Origin: Rhodospirillaceae bacterium
Lineage (GTDB): Bacteria; Pseudomonadota; Alphaproteobacteria; Rhodospirillales; Magnetovibrionaceae
Assembly (NCBI GenBank): GCA_029881835.1
Contig: JAOULV010000006.1
Span: 1-14,960 of the forward strand
Direction: 5' to 3'
Length of the DNA stretch: 14,960 nt
This document shows, one piece after another, positions 8,677 to 14,960 of the stretch. The notes under the pieces are model-generated. The model saw only the letters and a program-made list of their open reading frames with translations. It searched no databases and was not told the origin of the DNA. Positions within the stretch are counted from its first letter, which is position 1. Every line of letters starts with the position of its first letter. Made by a program: the position numbers and the translations under genes.

Positions 8677-9522
8677 CTAAAATGCATTAGCAAGCATTAT
8701 CGCAAGGGCCAACAAGACAAAGCTTTCGCCAATTTGTTCGGCCCCGCCCAACACGTCACCGCTCAACCCGCCAATTTGCCGCTTGGCAATATAACCCATT
8801 AACCCCAAGCCAAGCCCCGCCGTAACCGAAGCGGAAATGCCTACGCTCAAACCCAGCACCAACACCGCTATAAGGACGCCAATAATAATTGAAATTATTG
8901 CATCTTCTTTTTTAGGCACCCCCGCCCCATGACCAAGGCCCGATTTTTTTGCGGGCTTTAATGCAACCATCATCAAGGGCAGGCCGGCACGGGGCAAAAC
9001 ATTTGCGACAAACAAGGCACCGGCTGCCAAACCGGGGCCGGGCAAGCCCGCAAGCAGCGTTGCTTTTAATCCCGTAATTATAACCAGCGATAACATTCCG
9101 TATGTGCCGAGGCGCGAATCTTTCATTATTTCCAGTTTTTGGGTTTTGTTTGCCCCGCCACCAAAACCATCAAACACATCGGCAAGGCCATCTTCATGGA
9201 TGGCCCCACTGGCCAGCATGCCGGCGCCAAGACCCAAAATAGAAGACGCCAATGGATGCAGGCCGGCGCGCGCACTGACAAAAAGCACAAACGCACCAAT
9301 AGCGCCGATAACTATTCCCGCAAAAGGAAAGGCTCTGGCGGCAGTGCTTAGTTTAACCGCAGGCACATTTTTACGCGAATCGGTACCCGGCCAGAAATCC
9401 CCCGGCCACGGCAGTCGGGTAAAAAATATCCAGACCACATGAAGTTCGGCCACAACTTGGGCAAAAGTGCCTGATTGATTGTGGTTTTTATTATTTTTGG
9501 AGTAAGGAATTTTTTTGGGCAT
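8677..9522 (-). CDS. cobS: Adenosylcobinamide-GDP ribazoletransferase (cobalamin synthase, CobS = CobV)
   Basis: This integral inner-membrane enzyme condenses adenosylcobinamide-GDP with alpha-ribazole (phosphate) to give adenosylcobalamin (phosphate). The 281-residue protein shows FFTRLPWPGDFW (33-44), the catalytic CDP-alcohol-transferase-like motif EDGLADVFDGFGG (110-122), KDSRLGTYG (134-142) and GGLSGDVLGG (251-260), all diagnostic of CobS. Several hydrophobic helices are evident near residues 65-83, 91-108, 142-160, 164-188, 207-245 and 267-281. The soluble N-terminal extension of about 25 residues, rich in Lys and Asn, is longer than usual. The start is the ATG at 9522, preceded by AAAGG about eleven bases upstream. 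It is the first gene of the minus-strand B12 operon and is transcribed away from cobT across a 171-bp control region. Confidence 0.96.
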   Translation of the reverse strand: MPKKIPYSKNNKNHNQSGTFAQVVAELHVVWIFFTRLPWPGDFWPGTDSRKNVPAVKLSTAARAFPFAGIVIGAIGAFVLFVSARAGLHPLASSILGLGAGMLASGAIHEDGLADVFDGFGGGANKTQKLEIMKDSRLGTYGMLSLVIITGLKATLLAGLPGPGLAAGALFVANVLPRAGLPLMMVALKPAKKSGLGHGAGVPKKEDAIISIIIGVLIAVLVLGLSVGISASVTAGLGLGLMGYIAKRQIGGLSGDVLGGAEQIGESFVLLALAIMLANAF

Positions 9523-9596
9523 TTATTTTGGGGCCTTTGTTTGACCTATGATCAAGGGCGGTCTATCTATTGTTATTTTCTAAGTCTTGGCCCAAG

Positions 9597-9616
9597 TATA
9601 TACACTTATATACACT
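9597..9616. repeat. Perfect tandem direct repeat, 2 x 10 bp (TATATACACT)
   Basis: Two identical ten-base units lie end to end between cobS and cobT, directly abutting the CTTGG-C-CCAAG palindrome at 9586-9596. The ten-base period places both copies on nearly the same face of the helix, which is common for cooperative regulator binding. Function is inferred; slippage-derived low-complexity sequence is the alternative. Confidence 0.8.
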
Positions 9617-9650
9617 AAATAACGGGCAAGGTCATAGGCCCACAAACGGG

Positions 9651-9667
9651 CCGATAAGAACCGATAA
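9651..9667. repeat. Direct repeat CCGATAA, two copies with 10-bp period
   Basis: CCGATAA occurs at 9651-9657 and 9661-9667, separated by GAA, about 30 bases before the cobT start codon. The period equals that of the tandem repeat upstream. It could be an operator half-site pair or a chance duplication. Confidence 0.6.
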
Positions 9668-9693
9668 ATGCCTAAAAACGGGGGAATTATTCT

Positions 9694-10719
9694 ATGTCTT
9701 CACTGCCAAGCCTTACCACGCTGGACGATATCCGCGAGCTGTTAAAAAATATCCCCGGGCCCGACCTAGAATCGGCCAAAGCCGCAACCGAGCGTGAACC
9801 ACAATTGACCAAACCGGCAGGATCGCTTGGGCGCTTGGAAGAATTATCCGCCTGGGCTACCGCCTGGCAAGGGCATTACCCGCCATCCATGAACAGGCCC
9901 AACGTGCATGTTTTTGCCGGCAACCACGGTGTGGTTGCCCGTGGGGTTTCGGCTTTTCCCCCCGAAGTAACAACCCAGATGGTATTGAATTTTGAAAACG
10001 GCGGGGCGGCAATTAACCAGATATGCAATTCGGTCGGGGCGGGGCTTTGTGTTGAAGCGGTTGACCTTGATAACCCGACAAAAGATTTTACCACCGGCCC
10101 CGCCATGAGCGAGGGCGAATGCGTTGAAGCATTTTCCTTTGGCATGAACGTAATTGATGAAGCCTCCGATGTTGCCTGCCTTGGTGAAATGGGTATCGGC
10201 AACACAACTTCCGCCGCGGCAATTTCATTGGCGTTATTCGGCGGTAGCGCACCTGCGTGGACCGGGCCCGGAACCGGAATTGATAAAAAAGCAATGGCGC
10301 TTAAGGCTGAAACGGTGGCAGAAGCAGTGCGCGTGAACACGCCGGCAATGAAAGACGGGCTTGATGTTTTAATGTGCCTCGGTGGGCGTGAGTTAGCGGC
10401 GATTGCCGGTGCGGTTGTCGGTGCGCGCTTAAAACGCGTTCCGGTATTGCTAGACGGTTATGTTTCCACCGCAGCCGCGGCAACATTGCGTGGTGTAAAT
10501 GCCCATGCGCTTGATCACTGCAAGGTTGGCCATGTTTCCGAAGAGCCCGGACATAAATTATTGCTGGAAAAAATTGCAAAAAAACCGCTTCTTAATTTTA
10601 ATATGCGCTTGGGCGAAGCGTCGGGCGCGGCACTGGCTGTTTCAATTTTGAAATCAGCGGTGGCTTGTCATAATGGGATGGCTACATTTGCCGATGCCGG
10701 TGTAAGCGACAAAGATTAA
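9694..10719 (+). CDS. cobT: Nicotinate-nucleotide--dimethylbenzimidazole phosphoribosyltransferase (CobT)
   Basis: CobT transfers the ribose phosphate of nicotinate mononucleotide to 5,6-dimethylbenzimidazole, giving alpha-ribazole 5'-phosphate, the lower-ligand precursor used by CobS. The 341-residue protein has KPAGSLGRLE (40-49), AGNHGVVARGVSAFPPEVT (75-93), GEMGIGNTT (164-172) with the conserved Glu165, GPGTGID (191-197) and MRLGEASGAA (304-313). The C-terminus ends in MATFADAGVS, where E. coli-type enzymes have a catalytic Glu (see findings). The start is the ATG at 9694 with GGGGGA at good spacing. It is transcribed divergently from the rest of the B12 operon. Its TAA shares the bases TTAA with the stop of the convergent EAL-like gene, so there is no intergenic space for a terminator. 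Confidence 0.96.
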   Translation: MSSLPSLTTLDDIRELLKNIPGPDLESAKAATEREPQLTKPAGSLGRLEELSAWATAWQGHYPPSMNRPNVHVFAGNHGVVARGVSAFPPEVTTQMVLNFENGGAAINQICNSVGAGLCVEAVDLDNPTKDFTTGPAMSEGECVEAFSFGMNVIDEASDVACLGEMGIGNTTSAAAISLALFGGSAPAWTGPGTGIDKKAMALKAETVAEAVRVNTPAMKDGLDVLMCLGGRELAAIAGAVVGARLKRVPVLLDGYVSTAAAATLRGVNAHALDHCKVGHVSEEPGHKLLLEKIAKKPLLNFNMRLGEASGAALAVSILKSAVACHNGMATFADAGVSDKD

Positions 10720-11996
10720 CTGCGCTCTATGCGATGCTTTAATTTTAATAACTGGCGACGGCGATCATCTTCGGCAATTAGCTGTTCAATAAAGTGCCCT
10801 TGGAACATTTTTATTCCGACCGAACGGCCGTAATCAACCGATTCGCGGTTATCACATCTGGTCATGATAACGGTTTCCTTGCCCGCATCTTCTATCATGC
10901 CTTGTATCCGTTCCATTGTTTCTTCGCCACCGTCAACTAATTCTGGGCTCCAATGGACTTTTACAAAATCTGCCCCCACACGAGCACGGTCAAACATGCG
11001 CATGGTTTGATGGTTTAATCCATCTAGACATAAGCGATAGCCTTTTTCCCGCACGAATTCACGGGCAAACAAAAATGCACCCATATCAGAAAAAATATCA
11101 AGCGGTTGCAGTTCCAATACCATCGAGCCGCGCTTGGCCGCAGAAATATTTTCATCAAACTGCATAAATTCGGGGCTTAAAATTGTTGATACGTTTACAT
11201 TAAAACTAATATCACCGGAAAATGAAAACTGATCAGATTTTGAAAGCATCGAAAGTATTCTGCGATCAAGGCTTTCGGTCAGATGCTGAAACAACCAACG
11301 ATTTGAAGTAAGGTTTATTTCCGGCAACATGGTTTGGCGAAGATCATTAATGGAAATATATATCTCGCTAAAAATCTGCTCGGGTATAAGTTTTTTATTC
11401 ACGCTACAAACAAATTGGCGGCGAACCAAATTTGATAAATCGGTTCTTTTAAGCGCTTTGACCGCACGGCCAAGTATTTCCGGCGTTAGCGGGCTGCCGT
11501 GGTCTTGGCGGGCTTTTAGCTGGGCGCGAACGTTTGATCTGGTTTTAGTCTTGGTTTCTTCGGGTTTTTCTTCGGCCAGTTCCTGTATGTGTTTAAGCAG
11601 TTCGCCATAATCGTTTTCGACATCAAACCACTGAATAAATTTTGCTTCGCCTTCGTCTTGGTTATCAAATAACGGGTCATCACCAAACAAGAATTTAATT
11701 TTTTGCCCAACGTCTTCTACCCGGTGGTGGGCATCGGCCTTATAAACAAAAAATAAATCTTGATTATTAAGTGTAAACAACTGCCCTTGCAGGTCCGATA
11801 CCAAGCCTTCGAAGCTGTTGATGGCGGCACGAATGTGGTGTTCACGTTTGTTGGCTGGCATAAGTTCTGAAATACTTATCCGCACCGCCAGGCGGCCTTC
11901 GCGCCGGGTTTCCAAACGATACATATATTCCAACAACAATTGTTCTTGGGTGCGCCTGCGGTGATGGGTTGGTTGTGATGTGCTTGCTTTGGCCAT
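10716..11996 (-). CDS. Degenerate EAL-domain protein with uncharacterised N-terminal domain (paralogue A)
   Basis: This 426-residue protein has an N-terminal domain (about 18-112) I cannot name, a charged linker (about 135-170) and an EAL-like domain (about 190-405). Compared with active c-di-GMP phosphodiesterases, the first Glu survives (E211 in EIY for EAL), as do Asn266/268, Glu295, Asp325, Lys346 and the final QG (399-400). The second Asp of DDFG is Gly (LDGLN, 324-328), and the EGVE loop reads RCDN (380-383). Loss of a metal-ligand Asp and of the catalytic-loop Glu suggests no phosphodiesterase activity; it may bind c-di-GMP or a protein partner. There is no signal peptide or membrane segment. 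It starts one base after the stop of paralogue B, with AAAAGGGGG as ribosome binding site inside that gene, so the two are co-expressed. It is related to paralogue B along its whole length. Confidence 0.85.
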   Translation of the reverse strand: MAKASTSQPTHHRRRTQEQLLLEYMYRLETRREGRLAVRISISELMPANKREHHIRAAINSFEGLVSDLQGQLFTLNNQDLFFVYKADAHHRVEDVGQKIKFLFGDDPLFDNQDEGEAKFIQWFDVENDYGELLKHIQELAEEKPEETKTKTRSNVRAQLKARQDHGSPLTPEILGRAVKALKRTDLSNLVRRQFVCSVNKKLIPEQIFSEIYISINDLRQTMLPEINLTSNRWLFQHLTESLDRRILSMLSKSDQFSFSGDISFNVNVSTILSPEFMQFDENISAAKRGSMVLELQPLDIFSDMGAFLFAREFVREKGYRLCLDGLNHQTMRMFDRARVGADFVKVHWSPELVDGGEETMERIQGMIEDAGKETVIMTRCDNRESVDYGRSVGIKMFQGHFIEQLIAEDDRRRQLLKLKHRIERS

Positions 11997-11997
11997 A

Positions 11998-13254
11998 TTA
12001 AATAGCCCCCTTTTGCATCATCGCTTCGACCACCTTGTCGGTAAAATGACCTTGGAAACATCTAATGCCCTGGCTTAGGCCCCAGCTTATGCCTTCTTCG
12101 GAATCGACCCTAGCCAACACCGTTCCGCCACTTGGCATGTTTGCCACAACTTCTTTTATTCTTTCGGTTTGATCATGGCCAACCCCGCCGCTTATTTCCG
12201 GGCCCCATGACATTTTCATAAAATCAGCACCAAGAACACTGGGGTCAAAAAAATGTAAGCCCAACGGATTAAGTCCATCTATCAACACCCGATAGCCATG
12301 TTCTTGCAACCAATCGCGGGCGTGATTGAACGCATAAATATTAGAAAAAATATCGATGATTTGAAATTCGACCACAACGTTTTTAGTATTTTTTCCAACC
12401 ACCGCATGAAAGTTTTGAAATGGTCTTGCGCTGATGGTTGGGATGTTAAGGTTTATGCTAACGGGCGATTCCTGTTGGGAAAAATCAAGCCGCGACATAA
12501 CTTCAAGTATTCGCATATCAATAGTTTCTGACAAGTATTGAAAAAGCCAGCTACTAGCAAAAATATTTATTTTCGGCGCAATGCGTTTTCGCAGCTCTTC
12601 CATCGCAATAAAATGTTCGCGAAACGCAAGTTTGCTTTTGCCCTTGCCGCTAACAATTACCGCTGGTTGGCGACGAACAAGGTCGCCAATTCTGGCTTCC
12701 AATAATTTTTGATTTATTGCGGTTAACATTTCGGGTTCTAACGGTTCGCCCTGCATGGTGCGCGAAGCCCGCCCGGTTGAGGTTTCGCCTTTTTTGCTTT
12801 CTACCTTGGCCGCTTTTTTAGCAAGCTCTATTGCGGCATCTTCCAGCGCCTTGAAATCATTTTGCTGGGCAAGGTCATACCAGGTTGAAAAACGATCATC
12901 GGCCGAGCCATCTTCGGTTTGGGTTAGAGGGTCTTCATGAAAAATTGCCCTAACCCGAAATACCGTATCGTCAACATCGTCCACCTGTACGTTGCGGCAC
13001 AATAAAATTGCATCGTCGTTGTGCAGGTAAAATGCTTGCACGTCTTCTTTGGTGACCAGTGAATCAATTGAACGGTGCGCCATGCGAATAAAATGCGGCT
13101 GGCGATGGCTGGGGCGCAATTCCGATAAATGCAGGTGTACCGCAAAATAGCCGGACGCGCTTGCGCGGATACGCTGCAAGATATCAAGCAAGCGCGCTTC
13201 CTTGCTTTTGGATGTCTGGCTACCGCCGGTAAATGCCGCAGAATATTCGGCCAT
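11998..13254 (-). CDS. Degenerate EAL-domain protein with uncharacterised N-terminal domain (paralogue B)
   Basis: This 418-residue protein is the upstream member of the tandem pair. Residues about 20-115 form the same unnamed domain as in paralogue A; shared landmarks are AVxxxxSEL, HxIRxA and DPL. An Ala/Lys/Glu-rich linker (about 135-165) follows, then the EAL-like domain (about 190-405). EAL reads EHF (Glu213), Asn268/270, Glu296, Asp326, Lys347 and QG (401-402) remain, but DDFG is IDGLN (325-329) and EGVE is RVDS (382-385), the same losses as in its partner. Both share LVRRQ and WLFQxLxE. It is therefore probably a non-catalytic EAL protein acting as sensor or scaffold. The ATG at 13254 has a strong GAGGT ribosome binding site. 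It is transcribed away from the metallophosphoesterase gene. Function is unknown. Confidence 0.85.
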   Translation of the reverse strand: MAEYSAAFTGGSQTSKSKEARLLDILQRIRASASGYFAVHLHLSELRPSHRQPHFIRMAHRSIDSLVTKEDVQAFYLHNDDAILLCRNVQVDDVDDTVFRVRAIFHEDPLTQTEDGSADDRFSTWYDLAQQNDFKALEDAAIELAKKAAKVESKKGETSTGRASRTMQGEPLEPEMLTAINQKLLEARIGDLVRRQPAVIVSGKGKSKLAFREHFIAMEELRKRIAPKINIFASSWLFQYLSETIDMRILEVMSRLDFSQQESPVSINLNIPTISARPFQNFHAVVGKNTKNVVVEFQIIDIFSNIYAFNHARDWLQEHGYRVLIDGLNPLGLHFFDPSVLGADFMKMSWGPEISGGVGHDQTERIKEVVANMPSGGTVLARVDSEEGISWGLSQGIRCFQGHFTDKVVEAMMQKGAI

Positions 13255-13428
13255 TTTGCTACCTCAATCGGGTTCTTAAAATATCTGGCCTCAGGCCTGC
13301 TTAAAGCCAATGTTAAGACCAAGAAGTTAAAAGGTAATGAGCGAAAAATACCACTATATCCGGGGATTTGGGCAATTTTTATCATCCGGGGGTTGTAAGA
13401 CAGGGGCCAAACAAGCAAGATTTTAGCT
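13255..13428. promoter_or_regulatory. Divergent control region between the EAL-like operon and the metallophosphoesterase gene
   Basis: This 174-bp gap holds the upstream regions of both divergent genes. Seen directly: GGCCT-C-AGGCC (13287-13297), GCTT-A-AAGC (13299-13307), both flanked by TCTTAA (13274-13279) and TTAAGA (13313-13318), giving a nested inverted-repeat arrangement. Near the right gene are two similar stretches, ATCCGGGGATTTG (13358-13370) and ATCCGGGGGTTG (13384-13395). No clear promoter hexamers or RNA gene stand out. A regulator-binding role is inferred. Confidence 0.4.
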
Positions 13429-14196
13429 ATGAACCAAGCAACTGACCCAAACTTAAGCTACCGCACACCGTCCGTTCCCGATGGGGCCCGGGTATATGCC
13501 GTGGGCGATGTCCATGGCCGGGCTGATTTGCTGGGCAAGCTTTTGCAAAAAATTATTGCCGATTTCGAAAAAACCAAGGACAAAAATGGCGCCAATTTCA
13601 GCAAAAATGTGTTGGTTATGCTGGGTGATTTGGTTGATAGGGGCCCGGATTCACGCGGCGTTTTAGAGCTTCTTTCCACCAATATGCCAGAAGAAATAAG
13701 AAAAAATTTTGAAGTAATAATGTTGCGCGGCAATCACGAGGTGATGATGATGGACTTCATCCGCGGGCGTGAAGATGCCTATGACTGGCTGGGCAACGGC
13801 GGCATGGAAGCGCTGGAAAGCTATGATATTGACCCCCACGGGCGCGAGGTGGACGACCTTAGGGCTGAATTCAAGAAAAAATTGCCAAAATCCCACCTTG
13901 ATTTGGTTCGCGCCACGAAGCTAAGGCAGCGCATCGGCGGCTATATGTTCGTTCATGCGGGCCTGCGCCCCGGCGTCACCTTAAAAAACCAAAACCCCGA
14001 TGATCTGGTCTGGATTAGGCATTCATTTCTAGATAGCAAAGTTGATTTCGGGTTTGTTGTGGTTCACGGCCATTCCATCAGGCGCGAGCCGGAAATTCGC
14101 CCTAACCGCATTGGCATTGATACCGGCGCATGGATGAGCGAACGCCTGACCGCATTGGTGCTAGAAGGGGAAAGCCAGCGCTTTATTACAACTTAA
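13429..14196 (+). CDS. PPP-type metallophosphoesterase (serine/threonine phosphatase or diadenosine tetraphosphatase-like)
   Basis: This 255-residue protein carries the full set of calcineurin-like phosphoesterase motifs of the PPP family: GDVHG (26-30), GDLVDRGPDS (66-75), GNHE (101-104), His176 in FVHAG and His214/216 in VVHGHS, which together bind two metal ions. Family members hydrolyse phosphoserine/threonine, diadenosine tetraphosphate or similar phosphoesters; the sequence alone does not choose among these. No signal peptide or transmembrane helix is visible, so it should be cytoplasmic. The ATG at 13429 lies a normal distance (about 25 residues) before the first motif. The ribosome binding site is weak. 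The gene is followed by a hairpin/T-run and then an epimerase gene on the same strand. There is no evident tie to the B12 genes. Confidence 0.9.
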   Translation: MNQATDPNLSYRTPSVPDGARVYAVGDVHGRADLLGKLLQKIIADFEKTKDKNGANFSKNVLVMLGDLVDRGPDSRGVLELLSTNMPEEIRKNFEVIMLRGNHEVMMMDFIRGREDAYDWLGNGGMEALESYDIDPHGREVDDLRAEFKKKLPKSHLDLVRATKLRQRIGGYMFVHAGLRPGVTLKNQNPDDLVWIRHSFLDSKVDFGFVVVHGHSIRREPEIRPNRIGIDTGAWMSERLTALVLEGESQRFITT

Positions 14197-14228
14197 AAAA
14201 TGATGCGTGGCGTGACACCGATCACTTT

Positions 14229-14255
14229 GCTAATATGTTGAATATGTTAGCTTTT
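14229..14255 (+). terminator. Candidate rho-independent terminator after the metallophosphoesterase gene
   Basis: GCTAATA pairs with TATGTTAGC (one G-U wobble and a small TTGAA-type loop in RNA), followed directly by TTTT. The stem is A/T-rich, so it would be weak. Its place 32 bases after the stop codon and before the next gene supports the call. A symmetric protein-binding site is the alternative, because the 23-bp stretch 14229-14251 is a near palindrome. Confidence 0.45.
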
Positions 14256-14326
14256 AATCAAACTTATGGGCATAATGCGGCGAGATTTTTTTGGGTTTTG
14301 TGGGCGGGATCTAAGGCGGATTGTAA

Positions 14327-14960
14327 GTGGTAAAATTTTCCAAAAAACGCGTGGTTGTTACCGGGGGGGCCGGGTTTTTAGGCTCGCACCTGTGTGAACG
14401 CCTGCTGGCAGACGGAAATGACGTTATCTGCGTGGATAATTTTTTTACCGGGCCCAAAGATAATATTACCCACCTGATGGATAACCCGTTTTTTGAGGTA
14501 ATCCGTCATGACGTTACCTTCCCGCTTTATATTGAAGTTGATGAAATTTATAATCTGGCCTGCCCGGCAAGCCCCATCCATTACCAATTCAACCCGGTGC
14601 AAACCACTAAAACATCCGTTCATGGCGCCATTAATATGTTAGGGCTGGCCAAACGGGTGGGGGCAAAAATTTTTCAGGCCTCGACATCCGAAGTTTACGG
14701 CGACCCGACCGTCCACCCCCAACCGGAAGAATATTTGGGCAACGTAAACCCCATCGGCCCTAGGGCATGTTATGACGAGGGCAAGCGTTGTGCCGAAACA
14801 TTATTTTCCGATTATCACCGTGAACGCGGGCTGGAAATACGCATAGCGCGCATATTTAATACCTATGGGCCGCGCATGCACCCCAATGACGGGCGGGTGG
14901 TTTCTAATTTTATCATGCAGGCATTGGCAAATGATGACATAACAATTTACGGTGATGGCA
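14327..14960 (+). CDS. UDP-glucuronate decarboxylase-like SDR/NAD-dependent epimerase (3' partial)
   Basis: The frame opens after a TAA at 14324-14326 and runs off the window end, giving 211 codons. The only plausible start is GTG at 14327, with AAGG about ten bases upstream. The N-terminal Rossmann motif is TGGAGFLGSH (12-21). NLACPASPIHYQ, QASTSEVYGDP and the active-site CYDEGKR (YxxxK) followed by AETLF are the pattern of UDP-glucuronic acid decarboxylase (UXS), which makes UDP-xylose. RIARIFNTYGPRMHPNDGRVVSNF continues this family. The product would feed surface polysaccharide or glycan synthesis in the cytoplasm. dTDP-glucose 4,6-dehydratase-type relatives are the main alternative, but the CPASP and YDEGK strings favour UXS. 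Confidence 0.9.
   Translation, partial: MVKFSKKRVVVTGGAGFLGSHLCERLLADGNDVICVDNFFTGPKDNITHLMDNPFFEVIRHDVTFPLYIEVDEIYNLACPASPIHYQFNPVQTTKTSVHGAINMLGLAKRVGAKIFQASTSEVYGDPTVHPQPEEYLGNVNPIGPRACYDEGKRCAETLFSDYHRERGLEIRIARIFNTYGPRMHPNDGRVVSNFIMQALANDDITIYGDG

Larger units (their letters stand above)
9523..9693. promoter_or_regulatory. Divergent cobS/cobT control region
   Basis: This 171-bp region must hold both the promoter of the minus-strand B12 operon and that of cobT. Seen directly: an interrupted palindrome CTTGG-C-CCAAG (9586-9596), tandem TATATACACT repeats (9597-9616), a GGCCC-ACAAAC-GGGCC hairpin (9637-9652), two CCGATAA copies ten bases apart (9651-9667), two AACGGGC copies (9621-9627 and 9645-9651), and an inverted pair CCTATGA/TCATAGG (9545-9551 and 9632-9638). 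A possible + strand promoter is TTGGCC (9588-9593), a 17-base spacer and TACACT (9611-9616), but this is weak. GGGGGA about eight bases before the cobT ATG serves as its ribosome binding site. I see no B12-box-like core of a cobalamin riboswitch on either strand. Confidence 0.6.

Noticed and set aside
8093..8680. 195-codon open frame on the + strand opposite the phosphatase gene
   Set aside because: It mirrors the real gene almost exactly, has no domain signature, and similar shadows occur throughout the operon.
9541..9569. TTGACC with TATCTA 17 bases later as a sigma-70 promoter for cobT
   Set aside because: The -35 is good but the -10 matches only half of the consensus, so it is too weak to list as a feature.
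14130..14333. 67-codon open frame spanning the metallophosphoesterase end and the following gap
   Set aside because: It overlaps the end of a confident gene, resembles no family, and the terminator candidate lies inside it.
1..14960. CRISPR arrays, tRNA or rRNA genes, insertion sequences, phage genes
   Set aside because: I saw no regularly spaced repeats, cloverleaf-like segments, transposase motifs or terminal inverted repeats; genes are compact and of uniform base and codon style.

Overview
The window looks like a chromosomal stretch from an alphaproteobacterium, most like a marine or aquatic Rhodospirillales-type lineage of moderate G+C. The basis is the aerobic-pathway CobN, the alphaproteobacterial style of the B12 genes (CobP-type kinase, RHAP-type histidine phosphatase) and the EAL-like proteins. 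No taxonomic marker gene is present, so this placement is inference.

Layout. (1) Left edge, + strand: the 3' part of a sensor histidine kinase with a degenerate receiver-like domain, a coiled coil, HisKA and HATPase_c domains. (2) About 1155-9522, - strand: a tightly packed operon transcribed cobS > alpha-ribazole phosphatase > cobU(cobP) > cobW > cobN > rimB-rimK fusion. Gaps are 21, 13 and 2 nt, then two stop/start overlaps (TGATG and ATGA). (3) 9523-9693: a 171-bp divergent control region full of short direct and inverted repeats, with no recognisable cobalamin riboswitch. (4) cobT on the + strand, whose stop codon overlaps that of the convergent next gene. (5) 10716-13254, - strand: two tandem paralogues, each with an undescribed N-terminal domain and a degenerate, probably non-catalytic EAL domain. 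(6) A divergent region of about 174 bp, then a PPP-type metallophosphoesterase on the + strand. (7) A weak hairpin terminator candidate, then the 5' part of a UDP-glucuronate decarboxylase/SDR epimerase that runs off the right edge.

How the genes work together. CobN inserts cobalt into hydrogenobyrinate a,c-diamide, with CobW as the likely metal chaperone. CobU, CobT, CobC and CobS build and attach the lower nucleotide loop. The other chelatase subunits (aerobic CobS/CobT, AAA+ and MIDAS) and the corrin-ring methyltransferases are not here. Naming caution: cobS, cobT, cobU and cobC are used here in the Salmonella/E. coli sense; the Pseudomonas denitrificans names for the first three are cobV, cobU and cobP.

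The least expected elements are a ribosome-modification-type RimB-RimK fusion translationally coupled to cobN, the tandem degenerate-EAL pair, and the pseudo-receiver kinase. RimK, RimB and an EAL protein (RimA) form one regulatory unit in Pseudomonas. The co-occurrence of a RimBK fusion and EAL-like proteins in this window is therefore a testable but unproven link.
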